A stretch of 64,000 nucleotides of DNA from CAIWHR01 sp963830485 (GTDB taxonomy: Bacteria > Pseudomonadota > Gammaproteobacteria > Burkholderiales > Casimicrobiaceae), in contig CAWHNE010000006.1 of assembly GCA_963830485.1 (NCBI GenBank), forward strand, positions 1 to 64,000, written 5' to 3'. Position 1 is the first letter of the stretch; each line of letters starts with the position of its first letter. Positions 19,964 through 29,899 of this stretch are shown here, piece after piece. A program made the position numbers and the translations under genes. Below the pieces are notes generated by a model that saw only the letters and a list, made by a program, of their open reading frames with translations, was not told the origin of the DNA and did not search any database.

Positions 19964-20689
19964 TTGACTCGGTCGCCCGCAATGCCAGTGCCCACTTCCC
20001 CGCGGCAGAATCATCTGCTCGCGGCGCTCCCCGAGGCAGCCTACAAGCGGCTGCTGCCAAACCTCGAACTCGTCGCGATGCCGCTCGGCAAGGTCCTGTA
20101 CACGTCGGGCCGCGCGTTGCCTTACGTCTATTTTCCGACGACCTGCATCGTCTCGCTCGTCTACGTCATGGAGAACGGTTCATCGGCGGAGATCGCGGTC
20201 ACGGGATTCGACGGCTTGCTCGGCATCTCCCTGTTCCTCGGCGGGCAGACGGCGCCGAATCAGGCCGTCGTCCAGAGCGGTGGCCATGCCTATCGGATCC
20301 GGCCAAAGGCCCTCAAGAACGAATTCGAGCAAGGCGGGTCGCTGCAACATCTGCTGCTGCTCTATACGCAGGCCTTGATTGCGCAGATGGCGCAAACCGC
20401 CGTCTGCAATCGGCATCACACGCTGGATCAGCAATTGTGCCGCTGGCTGCTGTTGAGCCTCGACCGCCTGCACTCGGGCGAACTGGTGATGACGCAGGAA
20501 CTGATCGCCAACATGCTTGGCGTGCGGCGGCAGGGCGTTGTCGTGGCGGCCCGCAACCTGCAGCGGGCGGGTCTCATCAACTATCGACGCGGGCGTATCA
20601 GCGTCGTCGATCGCCCGGGGCTGGAAAAGCGCGTCTGCGAGTGCTACGCGGTGGTCAAGCGCGAGTACGACCGCCTGCTGCCCGGCTGA
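19964..20689 (+). CDS. Crp/Fnr-family transcriptional regulator
   Basis: About 241 residues: a cNMP-binding-like barrel (VLYTSGRALPYVYFPTTCIV, GFDGLLGISLFLGG) and a C-terminal winged helix (MTQELIANMLGVRRQGVVVA). It belongs to a divergent Crp/Fnr branch lacking FNR cysteines. The start is uncertain: TTG 19964 lies 12 bases after GGAGGG, while the in-frame ATG 19982 has no ribosome binding site. It lies 230 bases after the GGDEF/FNR fusion, forming a pair of Crp-type regulators of unknown signal. Confidence 0.8.
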   Translation: MTRSPAMPVPTSPRQNHLLAALPEAAYKRLLPNLELVAMPLGKVLYTSGRALPYVYFPTTCIVSLVYVMENGSSAEIAVTGFDGLLGISLFLGGQTAPNQAVVQSGGHAYRIRPKALKNEFEQGGSLQHLLLLYTQALIAQMAQTAVCNRHHTLDQQLCRWLLLSLDRLHSGELVMTQELIANMLGVRRQGVVVAARNLQRAGLINYRRGRISVVDRPGLEKRVCECYAVVKREYDRLLPG

Positions 20690-20749
20690 GAGTCCGGCCG
20701 ACTGCGTCTCGATCCGGCGCGGCCAGGTTCAGCCGGATCAGGGACGTGT

Positions 20750-21049
20750 TCAGCCCTGCCCGCCGAGCCGCCCGAGCACGCGCTCTGCGAGGTTGCGCGG
20801 ACGCAGCTTCGCCCAGCGCCCATACGGACCGAAGTGAATGATCCACGCGCGCCGCGGCTCCGACGTCAGATTGGGTCCGGCGTAGTGCACGGTCAACGGC
20901 GTATGTATCGTCAATCCTCCTACGTGGAGGGGACAGGCCACGGCCTGGGCCGTCATGTCCCCGGCGTCGTATGCCGACCACGAGAAGCGATCGGCGAACA
21001 GGGCTCTGCTCGGAGGCGGCTGGTAAGGTCCGCGCCGTTCTCGCCTCAT
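20750..21049 (-). pseudogene. C-terminal fragment of a phytanoyl-CoA dioxygenase-like protein
   Basis: The minus strand reads FSWSAYDAGDMTAQAVACPL, then HTPLTVHYAGPNLTSEPRRAWIIHF, the C-terminal half of the double-stranded beta-helix of PhyH-type Fe(II)/2-oxoglutarate dioxygenases, with the distal His and Arg. The N-terminal two thirds, including the HxD motif, are absent: upstream the sequence runs straight into the 3' end of the GGDEF gene. It is a remnant rather than a working enzyme. Confidence 0.6.
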
Positions 21050-21091
21050 CCACCCGGTGATGACTGCAATTCACTTCGGGGCCCGGGGTGC

Positions 21092-22789
21092 TCATGTTTG
21101 AGTGAAGAACTGGTAGTTGTTGCGTCCCATTTTCTTGGCATGGTACATCGCCATGTCTGCATTCTTGAGCATGGCTTCGGCATCTCGGCCGTCATCCGGG
21201 CAGACGCTGATACCCACGCTCACGGTGACATGAACCTCGAGCCCACCGATGAGGTGTGGCACCGTTACCGCAGCAAGCAGCTTCTCCGCGCAGTAGGTCG
21301 CCGCGTCCACATGCTCGATTTCCGACAGCAGGACCACGAACTCGTCGCCACCCAGGCGGCATATGGTATCGGAAGTGCGAACGCTCGCCGTCAACCGTTG
21401 CGCCACCGACTGCAGCAGGTTGTCACCGATCACATGTCCCATGGAGTCGTTGACGAGTTTGAAGTGATCCAGATCCAGAAACAGCAGGGCGACTTTGTTG
21501 CCGTGACGGCGGCTCAGCGCTATCGCCTGGGTGAGACGGTCAGTTAGCAGCAACCGGTTCGGCAGGCCGGTGAGAAAGTCGTGCTGTGCGTGGTGGGACA
21601 TCTTGAGCGCAGTGGCTCGCGAGTCGCTGACATCGTGGAAGACCAACACCGCACCGACGACACGGCCTTGCCGGTCGTGGATGGGGGCGGCCGATTCTTC
21701 GATCCCGACCTCGTACCCGTCGCGCCGGATGAGCACACTGTGGATGTCCAGGCTCACGATCTCGTTCTGCTGCACCGCCTGCGCCGCCAGGTTGCGCGCC
21801 GGTTGGCGAGTTGCGCCGTCGATGACACTGAATACTTCGGCAAGCGGGCGGCCTGATGCGTCCTGCCACGGCCAGCCGGTCATTTCCTCGGCGACCCGAT
21901 TGAGATAGGAGATATTCCCAAGTGTGTCCGTGGTAAGTACGCCATCTCCGATCGAGTTGAGCGTGACCTGGGCGCGCTCCTTCTCCTCGAACAACCTCTC
22001 TTGCGCGTCTTGCAATTGAGCCTCTTCCGACTTGCGCTCGGTGATGTCCTCCACCGTTTGCACATAGCCATAGAGCTTCTTTTCTTGGCGCATAGGGGCC
22101 GCGTTGACGCGCGTCCACACAACGCTATGGTCTTCCCGCAAGAAGCGAAACTCTGTTTGAAATGGCTTCTGGTTCTGGGCTGCGTCTTGCCATTCGGCGA
22201 ATACCCGCTCGCGATCATCCGAGTGGATGGCGACTTTCCAGTTCATGCCAAGCGCGTCTTCAAAGCTCAGTCCCGAAATTCTGTGATATGCAGCGTTGGT
22301 GTACAGACAACTGCCCTGCCTGTCGGTCACGAGAATTCCCAAAGGGGAGGCATCGCTTATCGCCCGGAAGCGGGCCTCACTGACCGCCAGCGCATCCAAG
22401 GCCGTCTTGCGGGCGATGACGTAGCGCAAGGCCCGCGGGAGCCAATGGGCGTCGACATGGCCCTTGGAGAAGTAGTCATACGCGCCGCGTTGCACAGCCT
22501 GCCGAGCCATTTCCTCATCGGTCAAGCCGCTCAGCACCAAGATGAGAAGGTCGGGCGCAGCCAGGCATACCTGCTCCACCGCCTCGATGCCCTGAACATC
22601 TGGCAGCGACAGATCGAGCATGACCACGTCAACCCCTTCCTTGCTCAAACGCTCGAGACCGGCCGAAAGCAGCGTAACCCACTCGACGCGGAACGGGCTG
22701 TCCACTTCTGCGGAGAGCGCCTCAAGAATCAATCTCGCGTCAGCGGGATCGTCCTCAATGAGAAGTACGATGGTGGTCTTGTCGCTCAT
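21092..22789 (-). CDS. receiver-PAS-PAS diguanylate cyclase
   Basis: 565 residues. Order: response-regulator receiver (about 5-125; LLIEDDPADARL, phospho-Asp in VVMLDLSLPD), a PAS domain (about 145-255, ending in DITERKSEE), a coiled linker, a second PAS (about 280-395; NSIGDGVLTTDTLGNISYLN) and a GGDEF domain with DHFKLVNDSMGH and intact RLGGDEFVVLL. An RTSD motif five residues before GGDEF fits the c-di-GMP inhibitory I-site. It should make c-di-GMP in response to phosphorylation and a PAS ligand. The ATG at 22787-22789 is preferred to an upstream TTG. No partner kinase is adjacent. Confidence 0.9.
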   Translation of the reverse strand: MSDKTTIVLLIEDDPADARLILEALSAEVDSPFRVEWVTLLSAGLERLSKEGVDVVMLDLSLPDVQGIEAVEQVCLAAPDLLILVLSGLTDEEMARQAVQRGAYDYFSKGHVDAHWLPRALRYVIARKTALDALAVSEARFRAISDASPLGILVTDRQGSCLYTNAAYHRISGLSFEDALGMNWKVAIHSDDRERVFAEWQDAAQNQKPFQTEFRFLREDHSVVWTRVNAAPMRQEKKLYGYVQTVEDITERKSEEAQLQDAQERLFEEKERAQVTLNSIGDGVLTTDTLGNISYLNRVAEEMTGWPWQDASGRPLAEVFSVIDGATRQPARNLAAQAVQQNEIVSLDIHSVLIRRDGYEVGIEESAAPIHDRQGRVVGAVLVFHDVSDSRATALKMSHHAQHDFLTGLPNRLLLTDRLTQAIALSRRHGNKVALLFLDLDHFKLVNDSMGHVIGDNLLQSVAQRLTASVRTSDTICRLGGDEFVVLLSEIEHVDAATYCAEKLLAAVTVPHLIGGLEVHVTVSVGISVCPDDGRDAEAMLKNADMAMYHAKKMGRNNYQFFTQT

Positions 22790-22804
22790 AGGGTTCCGTC
22801 GCAA

Positions 22805-23162
22805 CTGCGGAAGCGCGGGGTCTGATTGCGGCGCAACGAGGCTCTAGCGCTTGGTGGGTTCTCAGCTTCCCATCCTTCCGCGTCATCAACGGCGTACTTG
22901 CGCCGCAGAGATCGCACAGGTCGGCTGTTGACAGGTAAACGTCGGAGACGAGCTCGAGGATTCCGACGACGAACAGCTGTGCCCAACGGCAATTGCTCAG
23001 CAGCTACAGCACGAAAGGGACAAGAATGCCTGCGAGCAGCAATGCGGTGGGGATGTGGCTCGATGTGAGGATGGGTTGTCTATTTTCGTGCGCAACGAGT
23101 AGAAGACTGACCAGTCGTGCAGCTACGCGGGTGGCCCGGGAGGTGCGATGCCCGCATCGGCA
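22805..23162. other. intergenic, nothing recognised
   Basis: About 360 bases between the GGDEF gene and a small hypothetical gene. Short arginine-rich frames only; no repeat, RNA gene or clear promoter noticed. Confidence 0.4.
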
Positions 23163-23432
23163 CTAAGCGCGCTGGACCGTGAGCAGTCCTGCCAGTAACA
23201 ATTCAAGGGTTGCCGAGCGAACGACTCGAGGCCCTTTGTATCGGGCAATGGTTGTAGTCACATTGCGGACCTCATCATCGCTCGGGGGTAGCGAATGAGC
23301 CTCCAGATAGCGATAGGTGAAATCCAGTACTGCTTCGGCATCCTCCACATCAACCAGCTCCTCTGCCGGAGTCGACAGCCTGCCTGCTTGCCCCGATTCA
23401 GGCCAATCGAGCTTGTCTAGAAGGTTGCCCAT
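23163..23432 (-). CDS. small hypothetical protein
   Basis: 89 residues: begins MGNLLDKLDWPESGQAG, with balanced acidic composition (EELVDVEDAEAVLDFTYRYL) unlike chance frames here. ATG 23432 follows GGAAGAA; a GTG five codons earlier is the alternative. No domain recognised. It stands alone between two 350-base gaps. Confidence 0.5.
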   Translation of the reverse strand: MGNLLDKLDWPESGQAGRLSTPAEELVDVEDAEAVLDFTYRYLEAHSLPPSDDEVRNVTTTIARYKGPRVVRSATLELLLAGLLTVQRA

Positions 23433-23712
23433 TGCAAGTTCTTCCACAGCGGACGGTCGCTGAAGCGTTTCACGCCAATCTTGTTAGGCTGCGGATAACT
23501 CAGACAAAGTCCCGGAAAATGAGCTGCAGGCTAGTAACCGGGTGTCTATCTGTCTGTCCGCTAACGGACTTAGTTGCGCGCTTTCCGGGACCTCAACTTG
23601 GATTCGAGTGATGGAGACCCATAGATCGCAAGTCTGCCGTTCGGGGCCGTCGCAGCGGTGGCCAAAGGGTCGGCAGAAAGCAGGACTCGCTCCGACGGGG
23701 CCCGCTAGGCGC

Positions 23713-23773
23713 TTGACCCTCGGACTTCATCAGAGTATTCTGTTTGTCGGAATGATGTTCTGTTAGACAGAAC
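23713..23773 (+). promoter_or_regulatory. promoter with tandem operators for the citryl-CoA lyase/iclR pair
   Basis: TTGACC (23713-23718) and TATTCT (23736-23741) are 17 bases apart. GTTCTGT-TAG-ACAGAAC at 23757-23773 is a perfect 7-bp-arm palindrome, and a weaker copy ATTCTGTTTGTCGGAAT at 23737-23753 overlaps the -10 box. The two centres are 20 bases apart, on nearly the same helix face. The IclR-type gene at 24648 is the likely binder, giving autoregulation (inference). Confidence 0.6.
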
Positions 23774-23807
23774 CTACCAGCACGCTGACGTACCGGAAGG
23801 AACAACG

Positions 23808-24644
23808 ATGTCCAATACCACTGCACCCGATCCGGTCCGCGAGATGCGCGACTGGTGGCACACGTCGATCATAGACATGCAACCCGGCATCATCCGCTTC
23901 CGCGGCTACGCTATCGAGGATCTGATCGGGCGCGTCTCCTTCGCGCAGATGATCTGGCTCCTCACACGCGGCGAGCTGCCGTCGGCGGCGCAGGCCGCGC
24001 TGCTCGATGCGGCGCTCATGGCGGGCGTCGATCACGGCCCGCAGGCGCCGAGCATCGCGATCGCGCGCATGGCTGCGACCTGCGGCGTCGGGCTCAACAA
24101 CGCGATGGGCTCGGCCGTCAACGTGCTCGGCGACATTCACGGCGGCGCCGGCGAGCAATCGGTCGAATTGTTCGAGGCGATCCTCAAGCGGATCGAGGGC
24201 GGCGCGGACGAGACGGCCGCCGTCGAGGCGGGGCTCGCCGCGTTCGTCGCCGAGCACGGCAAGATCATTCCGGGCTACGGCCACCGCTTCCACCCCCTCG
24301 ACCCCCGCTCGCCACGGCTGCTCGAGCTGGTCGACCAGGCGGCGGCGGCCGGTGCCGTTTCCGGCAAGTACGCGCGCATCGGCCGCGCCATCGAGGCGGC
24401 GCTCGAGCGTGGAAAGGGCCGCCGCATTCCGATGAACATCGACGGCGCCACCGCGGTGATCTACGCCGAGCTGGGCTTCCCGCCGCCGCTCGCGCGCGGC
24501 CTCTTCTGCCTGTCGCGGTCGGTCGGCATCCTGGCGCACGCGTGGGAGCAGACGCAGCAGGGCGGACGCAACAAGGGGCCGATTCCGCGCCGCTACGTCC
24601 CGACCTACGACGGGCCACCGCCGCGTCCGGTGCCTGCGGCCTAG
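23808..24644 (+). CDS. citryl-CoA lyase / citrate synthase-fold protein
   Basis: 278 residues, shorter than citrate synthase (about 430). Citrate synthase-fold motifs are present: LTRGELPSAAQ, the small-domain His regions (VNVLGDIHGGAGEQS, IIPGYGHRFHPLDPR) and MNIDGATAVIYAELGFP. Such short members are usually annotated citryl-CoA lyase or 2-methylcitrate-type lyase/synthase, cleaving or making a C-C bond to an acyl-CoA; the substrate cannot be told from sequence. It is four bases from the IclR gene and probably co-transcribed with it. Confidence 0.75.
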   Translation: MSNTTAPDPVREMRDWWHTSIIDMQPGIIRFRGYAIEDLIGRVSFAQMIWLLTRGELPSAAQAALLDAALMAGVDHGPQAPSIAIARMAATCGVGLNNAMGSAVNVLGDIHGGAGEQSVELFEAILKRIEGGADETAAVEAGLAAFVAEHGKIIPGYGHRFHPLDPRSPRLLELVDQAAAAGAVSGKYARIGRAIEAALERGKGRRIPMNIDGATAVIYAELGFPPPLARGLFCLSRSVGILAHAWEQTQQGGRNKGPIPRRYVPTYDGPPPRPVPAA

Positions 24645-24647
24645 CGG

Positions 24648-25376
24648 ATGGCGTCGACACGGACCGCGACGCCGGAGCGCGGTACTGCCGGCGGCGTCGC
24701 CGCGGTCGACCGAGCGTTCGCGATCCTCGCCGCGTTCCGCGATACGGACCGCGCACTACCGCTCGCCGAGCTCGGGCGGCGGACCGGCCTGTACAAGAGC
24801 ACGATCCTGCGCCTCATCGAATCGATCGAGCGCGCCGGCCTGATCCGGCGGCAGGAGGATGGGTCTTACGCGATCGGCGCGGCAGCGCTCCACCTCGGGC
24901 GTCTCTACCAGGCGTCGTTCGACCTCGACCCGCTGCTGCTGCCCATCCTGCGCGAACTGTCGCGCGCGTCCGGCGAGACGGCGTCGTTCTACGTTCGCGA
25001 CCGCGATCAGCGGATCTGCCTGCGGCGCGTCGAGCCGGAACGCTCGGTCCGCAGCGTGCTGCACGAAGGCGACCGGCTGCCGCTCGGATCGGGTTCCGCG
25101 GGCCGCGTTCTTCTTGCATTCGCCAATGGGGCAACGACCGCAAATAGCGCGACGGCGCCGGTGATCGCGACGCGCGGGGAACGCGATCCGGACGCGGGGT
25201 CGATCTCGGCGCCAGTGTTTCGCAACGGACGCGAGCTCGCGGGCGCGCTTTCGTTGTCGGGCCCGATCGAGCGCTTCGACCCGCCGCACGCGAAGCGATT
25301 CGGTCGGCTCCTGCTCGCCGCCGCTTCCCGGCTCACCGAGCAGCTCGGCGGCGACGCGCATCGGTCGCGCGCGTAG
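24648..25376 (+). CDS. IclR-family transcriptional regulator
   Basis: 242 residues. N-terminal winged HTH (AAVDRAFAILAAF, LAELGRRTGLYKSTILRLIE, IRRQEDGSYAIG) and a C-terminal effector domain (SRASGETASFYVRDRDQRIC, GSAGRVLLAF). IclR proteins usually control a neighbouring catabolic operon; here that is the citryl-CoA-lyase-like gene. The effector domain is somewhat shorter than usual before its final ISAPVF segment. Confidence 0.88.
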   Translation: MASTRTATPERGTAGGVAAVDRAFAILAAFRDTDRALPLAELGRRTGLYKSTILRLIESIERAGLIRRQEDGSYAIGAAALHLGRLYQASFDLDPLLLPILRELSRASGETASFYVRDRDQRICLRRVEPERSVRSVLHEGDRLPLGSGSAGRVLLAFANGATTANSATAPVIATRGERDPDAGSISAPVFRNGRELAGALSLSGPIERFDPPHAKRFGRLLLAAASRLTEQLGGDAHRSRA

Positions 25377-25402
25377 CGAACGGCGCCGTCGGAAGACGGA
25401 TG

Positions 25403-26755
25403 TCAGTCGGAGCGCGCGCCGGAGGTGGCTGCGTCCGCTTCCGACCGTGCCCGGGCCTCGACGGCGCGCCGGACGATGCCGATGTGCTCGCGCAGCGTGT
25501 ACGCCTCGCTCCCGTAGCTCGCCGGCGCGCGGATCTGCGTCGCCGCCTGCTCGATGCGGTCGAGGTCGCGCCGCCACTTGTCGAGCGGCGGGTCAGCCGA
25601 GCGGGTCCGGATGTCGCGCTCGAGCAGCGCAAGCTCGCCGTACCAACGGAAGATGCGCGAGCGCACGCGGTAGCGCAGGAATTGCGGCAGGAAGTTCATG
25701 AGCGGAATCAGGACGACGAGCAGCGGCACCACGACGATGATCGTCCGCTCGACGACCGTCGCGACCCAGAACGGCAGATAACGACGGAGCAAGCTCGGGC
25801 CGGACCGCCGGTGGCGGTCGGCGTCGGTCGAGACCGGGAGATCGACCTGCGTCGTGCCCGGAAATTCGCCGGCGGATTCGAAATAGCCCTGCCCGCCGTG
25901 AATCTCGCGGGCCGCGTCGAGCAGCAGGGTAACGAGCGCGGGATGCAAGTCCTCGCGGGCGACGAGCATCGCCTTGGTTCCGATCATCTCGACTTCGCCG
26001 TCCGGGATGTTGCGCCCTAAGTCGATGGTGCCTGGTGGTAGCGTCAGGCGTGCGATGTAGGGAAATCGGCGGGCGTACGCATCCGCCCGCAAGAGGCTCA
26101 TGAGCTTGAGATCGCCATCGCGCAGGGCATCCTGGATCAGCGGCGTGCCGGCGCCGCCGACAAAGAACGCGGCATCGACGCGTCCCTCGCGCAGCGCTTC
26201 GAGCGCCTCGGCGCCGCCGATCCGGACGAGCGCCGTCTTCTCGCCCGTCATCTCATTCGCGTCGAGCAGCGGCAGCACGAAGGCAAGCGTGCCGCTGCCG
26301 GGCGAGCCGACCGCCAGCCGCTTGCCCACGAGCTCGTTCAGCTGCGTCAGCGGCCGCGATCGCGATAGAAGATCCAGCAGCGGCTCGTAGTAGAGCGTTG
26401 CCAGCATGACCAGTTTATCGGTATCCGCCGCCCTGGCGATGCCGCCCTGCAGGAGAGCCACGTCGACCCGCGAATGCGGATCGCGCAACAGCTCGAGGTT
26501 CTCGGCCGCGCCGCTCGTCATCCGCTCTTCGACGCTGACCCCGTCGCGCCCGAGAATAGACCGGTAGCGCTGGGCGAACCGGTGGTACATCCCGAACTCG
26601 GCACCTGAGGCGAGCACGATGTGCCGCGGCGGTGCAGGTTGCAGGTAGTGGAACGAGGCGAAGATGACGACCGCCAACAACAGTGCGATCGGCAGCAAGA
26701 TACGCAGCCGATCGCGCCGCGAAAGCTGGTCGAGGTCGTTGTCGCGGAGCTTCAT
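25403..26755 (-). CDS. TAXI-family TRAP solute receptor with C-terminal membrane segment
   Basis: 450 residues. An N-terminal membrane anchor (about 17-36, LLPIALLLAVVIFASF), then the TAXI receptor core: VLASGAEFGMYHRFAQRYRS, LLQGGIARAAD and AVGSPGSGTLAF. A second hydrophobic stretch near residue 340 (TIIVVVPLLVVLIPLMNF) is followed by a 100-residue charged tail. This membrane-tethered form differs from free periplasmic TAXI receptors. No TRAP permease genes are adjacent. The start at 26755 was chosen because the residues upstream are low-complexity. Confidence 0.82.
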   Translation of the reverse strand: MKLRDNDLDQLSRRDRLRILLPIALLLAVVIFASFHYLQPAPPRHIVLASGAEFGMYHRFAQRYRSILGRDGVSVEERMTSGAAENLELLRDPHSRVDVALLQGGIARAADTDKLVMLATLYYEPLLDLLSRSRPLTQLNELVGKRLAVGSPGSGTLAFVLPLLDANEMTGEKTALVRIGGAEALEALREGRVDAAFFVGGAGTPLIQDALRDGDLKLMSLLRADAYARRFPYIARLTLPPGTIDLGRNIPDGEVEMIGTKAMLVAREDLHPALVTLLLDAAREIHGGQGYFESAGEFPGTTQVDLPVSTDADRHRRSGPSLLRRYLPFWVATVVERTIIVVVPLLVVLIPLMNFLPQFLRYRVRSRIFRWYGELALLERDIRTRSADPPLDKWRRDLDRIEQAATQIRAPASYGSEAYTLREHIGIVRRAVEARARSEADAATSGARSD

Positions 26756-27015
26756 CGTGGGAGGCCCGAGCGGAGCGTCGCCGCGCGCCCGAGGCACGCG
26801 ATACCGGCGCGGGCGGCGCAGCTTATCATGTCACTCATGCGGCGACCGCCCCGCCTTGCGCCGCGATCGGCACAGGAGGAAAATCCGGCCGGCATGCCGC
26901 CGCGCCGGCCCTCGACCGGCCGCCCGAAGCGCGACTCGCTTCGCGTCCCGCCCGTCCGCCTCCCCGAAATGCCGACCCCGACCCGTCCGCGCCTTCCCTC
27001 CGCGCGCGGCCCCGC

Positions 27016-28639
27016 ATGACGAGCGTCACGCCGGAATTGCGTTACGGCATCGACCGCCTCGAGACGCGCGGCGCGCGGGTCTTCGGCTGGGGCTGGGTCG
27101 CGGATCCGTCGCGTGCGATCGCGGAGGTCGCGCTGCGCGTGTCTGGCGACGGGTGGGAGCGGCGGCTGCCGGCGAGCGCGGGCATGACCCGCGACGACGT
27201 CGTGCGCGCCTGGCCCGATCTCCCGCACGCGCGCTTCTCGGGCTTCGTGGTGACGGGTTACGCGGGGAAGCCGCCTATCCGCCAGCTTGCGCTCGAGCTC
27301 ACGTATGCCGACGGCAGCGGAGGCGCCATCGACCTCACCGGATCGATCACGCCCGAGCGCAAGGAGGCGCGCAAGTGGCGCGAGCTGCGCTGGCTCGCGG
27401 GCGCCGCGTGGCGCCGGCTCCGGCACGGCGACGTCCGTGGCATCGTGCGCCGCATCCGCGCGCAGAACTATGCCGCGCCGTCGCTCGACGATCTCGACAT
27501 CGTCGCCACGCTCGCGCCGCTGCTGGCACCGGGACGGCCCGTCACCCTCGTGTTCGACCACAACATGGGCGGCGGCGCCAACCACTATCGGCGAACGCTG
27601 ATCGGCGAGCGCGTCGCGGCCGGTGGAACGGTGCTCCTGTGCACGTACAATCTGCCCACGCTCGACTATCGTCTCGCGCTCCACGCGCCGGGCGCCGAAG
27701 AGCGAACATTTCGCATTTCAACCTTCCTGGTCCTCGAGACGCTCGTCGAGCGCGTGCCGGTCGCGGAGTTCTTCGTCAACAGCCCGGTGTCGTTCAACGA
27801 GCCGCTGCTGTTCGCCGAATGGATCGCGTACACCCGAGCCGAGCATCCGCGGTCGCGGCTCGTCGTCAGCGCCCATGACTACTTCTCGGTATGCCCGTCG
27901 TTCGTGCTGCTCGACGCCGATGGCCGCTACTGCGGAATTCCCGACCTCGAGCAGTGCGCTCGCTGCCTGCCGCGGCACCGCGCGAGCTATGTGACGCTGT
28001 CGCCGCCGACGACGATTCCCGAATGGCGCGCGTCGTGGGGACGCTGCCTCGCGGCGGCCGACGAGGTGCGTTGCTTCTCCGCGTCGACGCGCGCACTGCT
28101 GCTGCGCGGCCACCCGGCACTCGATCCCGCGCGGCTCACCATCGTCCCGCACCGGCTCGACTACCGGCCCGAGCGCCGGCCTGCCGCTGCGCCACGCGGA
28201 CCCGCTGACGATCGGCGTCGTCGGCCACATCAGCCCGCAGAAGGGCGCGCTCGTCGTGCGCGACGTGCTCGGCCGGATCGAGCGCGAGCACCCTCAGGCG
28301 CGCATCGTCGTGATCGGCACGCTCGACCTGGCCGTCGATTCCCCACGGCTGCACGTGACCGGACCCTACCAGCGCGAAGAGCTCGTCGCATTGATCGAGA
28401 CGCACCGCATCAACATGATCCTCTTTCCGTCGATCTGCCCGGAGACGTTCTCCTACGTGATCGAGGAGATGATGCTGCTGCGGCTGCCGATCGTCGCCTT
28501 CGACCTCGGCGCGCCGGGCGAGCGCCTCCGCGAGTACGACCTGGGGCGGCTCTGCGCGACGGTCGACGGCGCGGCGGCGCTCGCGGCGATGACGGAGTTA
28601 CACGACGAGCTCGCCGCGCGCGAGACGGCGACGGCATAG
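27016..28639 (+). pseudogene. glycosyltransferase, GT4-like, frameshifted
   Basis: From ATG 27016 one frame runs about 385 codons: an N-terminal domain (YGIDRLETRGARVFGWGWVA), then PVTLVFDHNMGGGANHYRR and SAHDYFSVCPSFVLLDADG with a Cys pair (CARCLPRH). Near 28180 the frame shifts by one base, and LPLRHADPLTIGVVGHISPQ continues into a Rossmann C-terminal domain (ILFPSICPETFSYVIEEMMLL) ending at 28639. Only the joined product makes a full GT-B enzyme. It is followed eight bases later by a second glycosyltransferase. Confidence 0.75.
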
Positions 28640-28646
28640 CGCGGCG

Positions 28647-29889
28647 ATGTCGAACGCCCTGCATGTCTTCACCTGCGCCGCGGTCAATTACCTGCCGAAG
28701 GTGCGGATCCTGTGCCGCTCGCTCAAGGAGCACCATCCGGAAGCGGTCATCCACGTCGCGCTCGCCGACGAGCGGCCGGCGTGGCTCGATCTCGCCGGCG
28801 AGCCGTTCGACGCGATCCTCGAGATCGCCGACCTCGGCATTCCCAACTGGCGGGCGTGGACGTTTCCGCACCGCATCGTCGAGCTCGCGACCGCGATCAA
28901 GCCGTTCGCGTTGAAACGCCTGCTCGAGAAGCCGGCGTGCCGGACCGTCCTCTATTTCGATCCGGACATCGTGCTCTTCTCGCGCGTCGACGACATCCTG
29001 TCGACGCTCGCCAACGCGAACCTCGCGCTGACGCCGCACCAGACCTCACCCGACGACAACCTCGAGGCGATTCTCGACAACGAGGTCGGGAGCCTGAAGC
29101 ACGGCATCTTCAACCTTGGTTTCATCGGCGTCTCGAACACCGATGAGGGACGGCGGTTCGCCGATTGGTGGAGCGAGCGCACTCGGCTCCTCTGCCGCGA
29201 CGACGTCGCGAACGGTCTCTTCACCGACCAGAAGTGGATCAATTTCGCGCCGGTCTTCTTCGACGGTGTGGCGATCGTGAAGTCCACGCGCCACAATGTC
29301 GCGACGTGGAACCTCACGACGCGGCGGATGACCGGCGATTTCGAATCGGGATTCGCGGTCGATGGCGCAGCCCCTCGGGTTCTATCACTTCACGGGCTTC
29401 GACAGCGGAGCGCACAAGATCATGGCGGTAAAGAACGCGGCCACGAGTCCCGCCGTCGCCAATCTGATCGCGTGGTATGCCCGCGAGATCGAGGTCGCCG
29501 ACCACGACCCCGTGAGCCAATGGCCGTGGGCGTTCGGGCGCTACTCGGACGGCACGCCGATCGCGCCCGCGCATCGCTGGCTCTACCGCGAGAATCGCGA
29601 CCTGCAGGCGGCGTTCCCGGACCCCTACGACGCGACGACCGACGGCGCGACCCTTCTCGGCTGGTGCGAGACCGAGGGCCGGCTGCGTTTCCCGCAGCTC
29701 TTCGGCGCGAACGCCGACTTCAGCAAGGCATCGCCGCTGCAGTCCCGCGTGTCGGTCGGCGCAATGATGCGCCTGTCGCTGCTGATGCTCGCTCCGCGCG
29801 GCGGCAAGCCGCTGCGAGGGAGGCTCTACCGGATGTTCCGGCGCGAGGGCTGGCGCGGCTTTGCGCGCCGGCTGCCGCGGCCGCGCTGA
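28647..29889 (+). pseudogene. nucleotide-sugar glycosyltransferase (GT-A, GT8-like), frameshifted
   Basis: About 413 residues if repaired. Starts MSNALHVFTCAAVNYLPKVR; has VLYFDPDIVLFSRVDDI with a DxD-type metal motif and KHGIFNLGFIGVSN. After FAVDG at about 29365 an extra base shifts the frame; QPLGFYHFTGFDSGAHKI continues in the next frame and runs to 29889. Both halves are collinear with one protein family that acts on cell-surface glycans. Its neighbours on both sides are also glycosyltransferases. Confidence 0.75.
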
Positions 29890-29899
29890 CGACACGATC

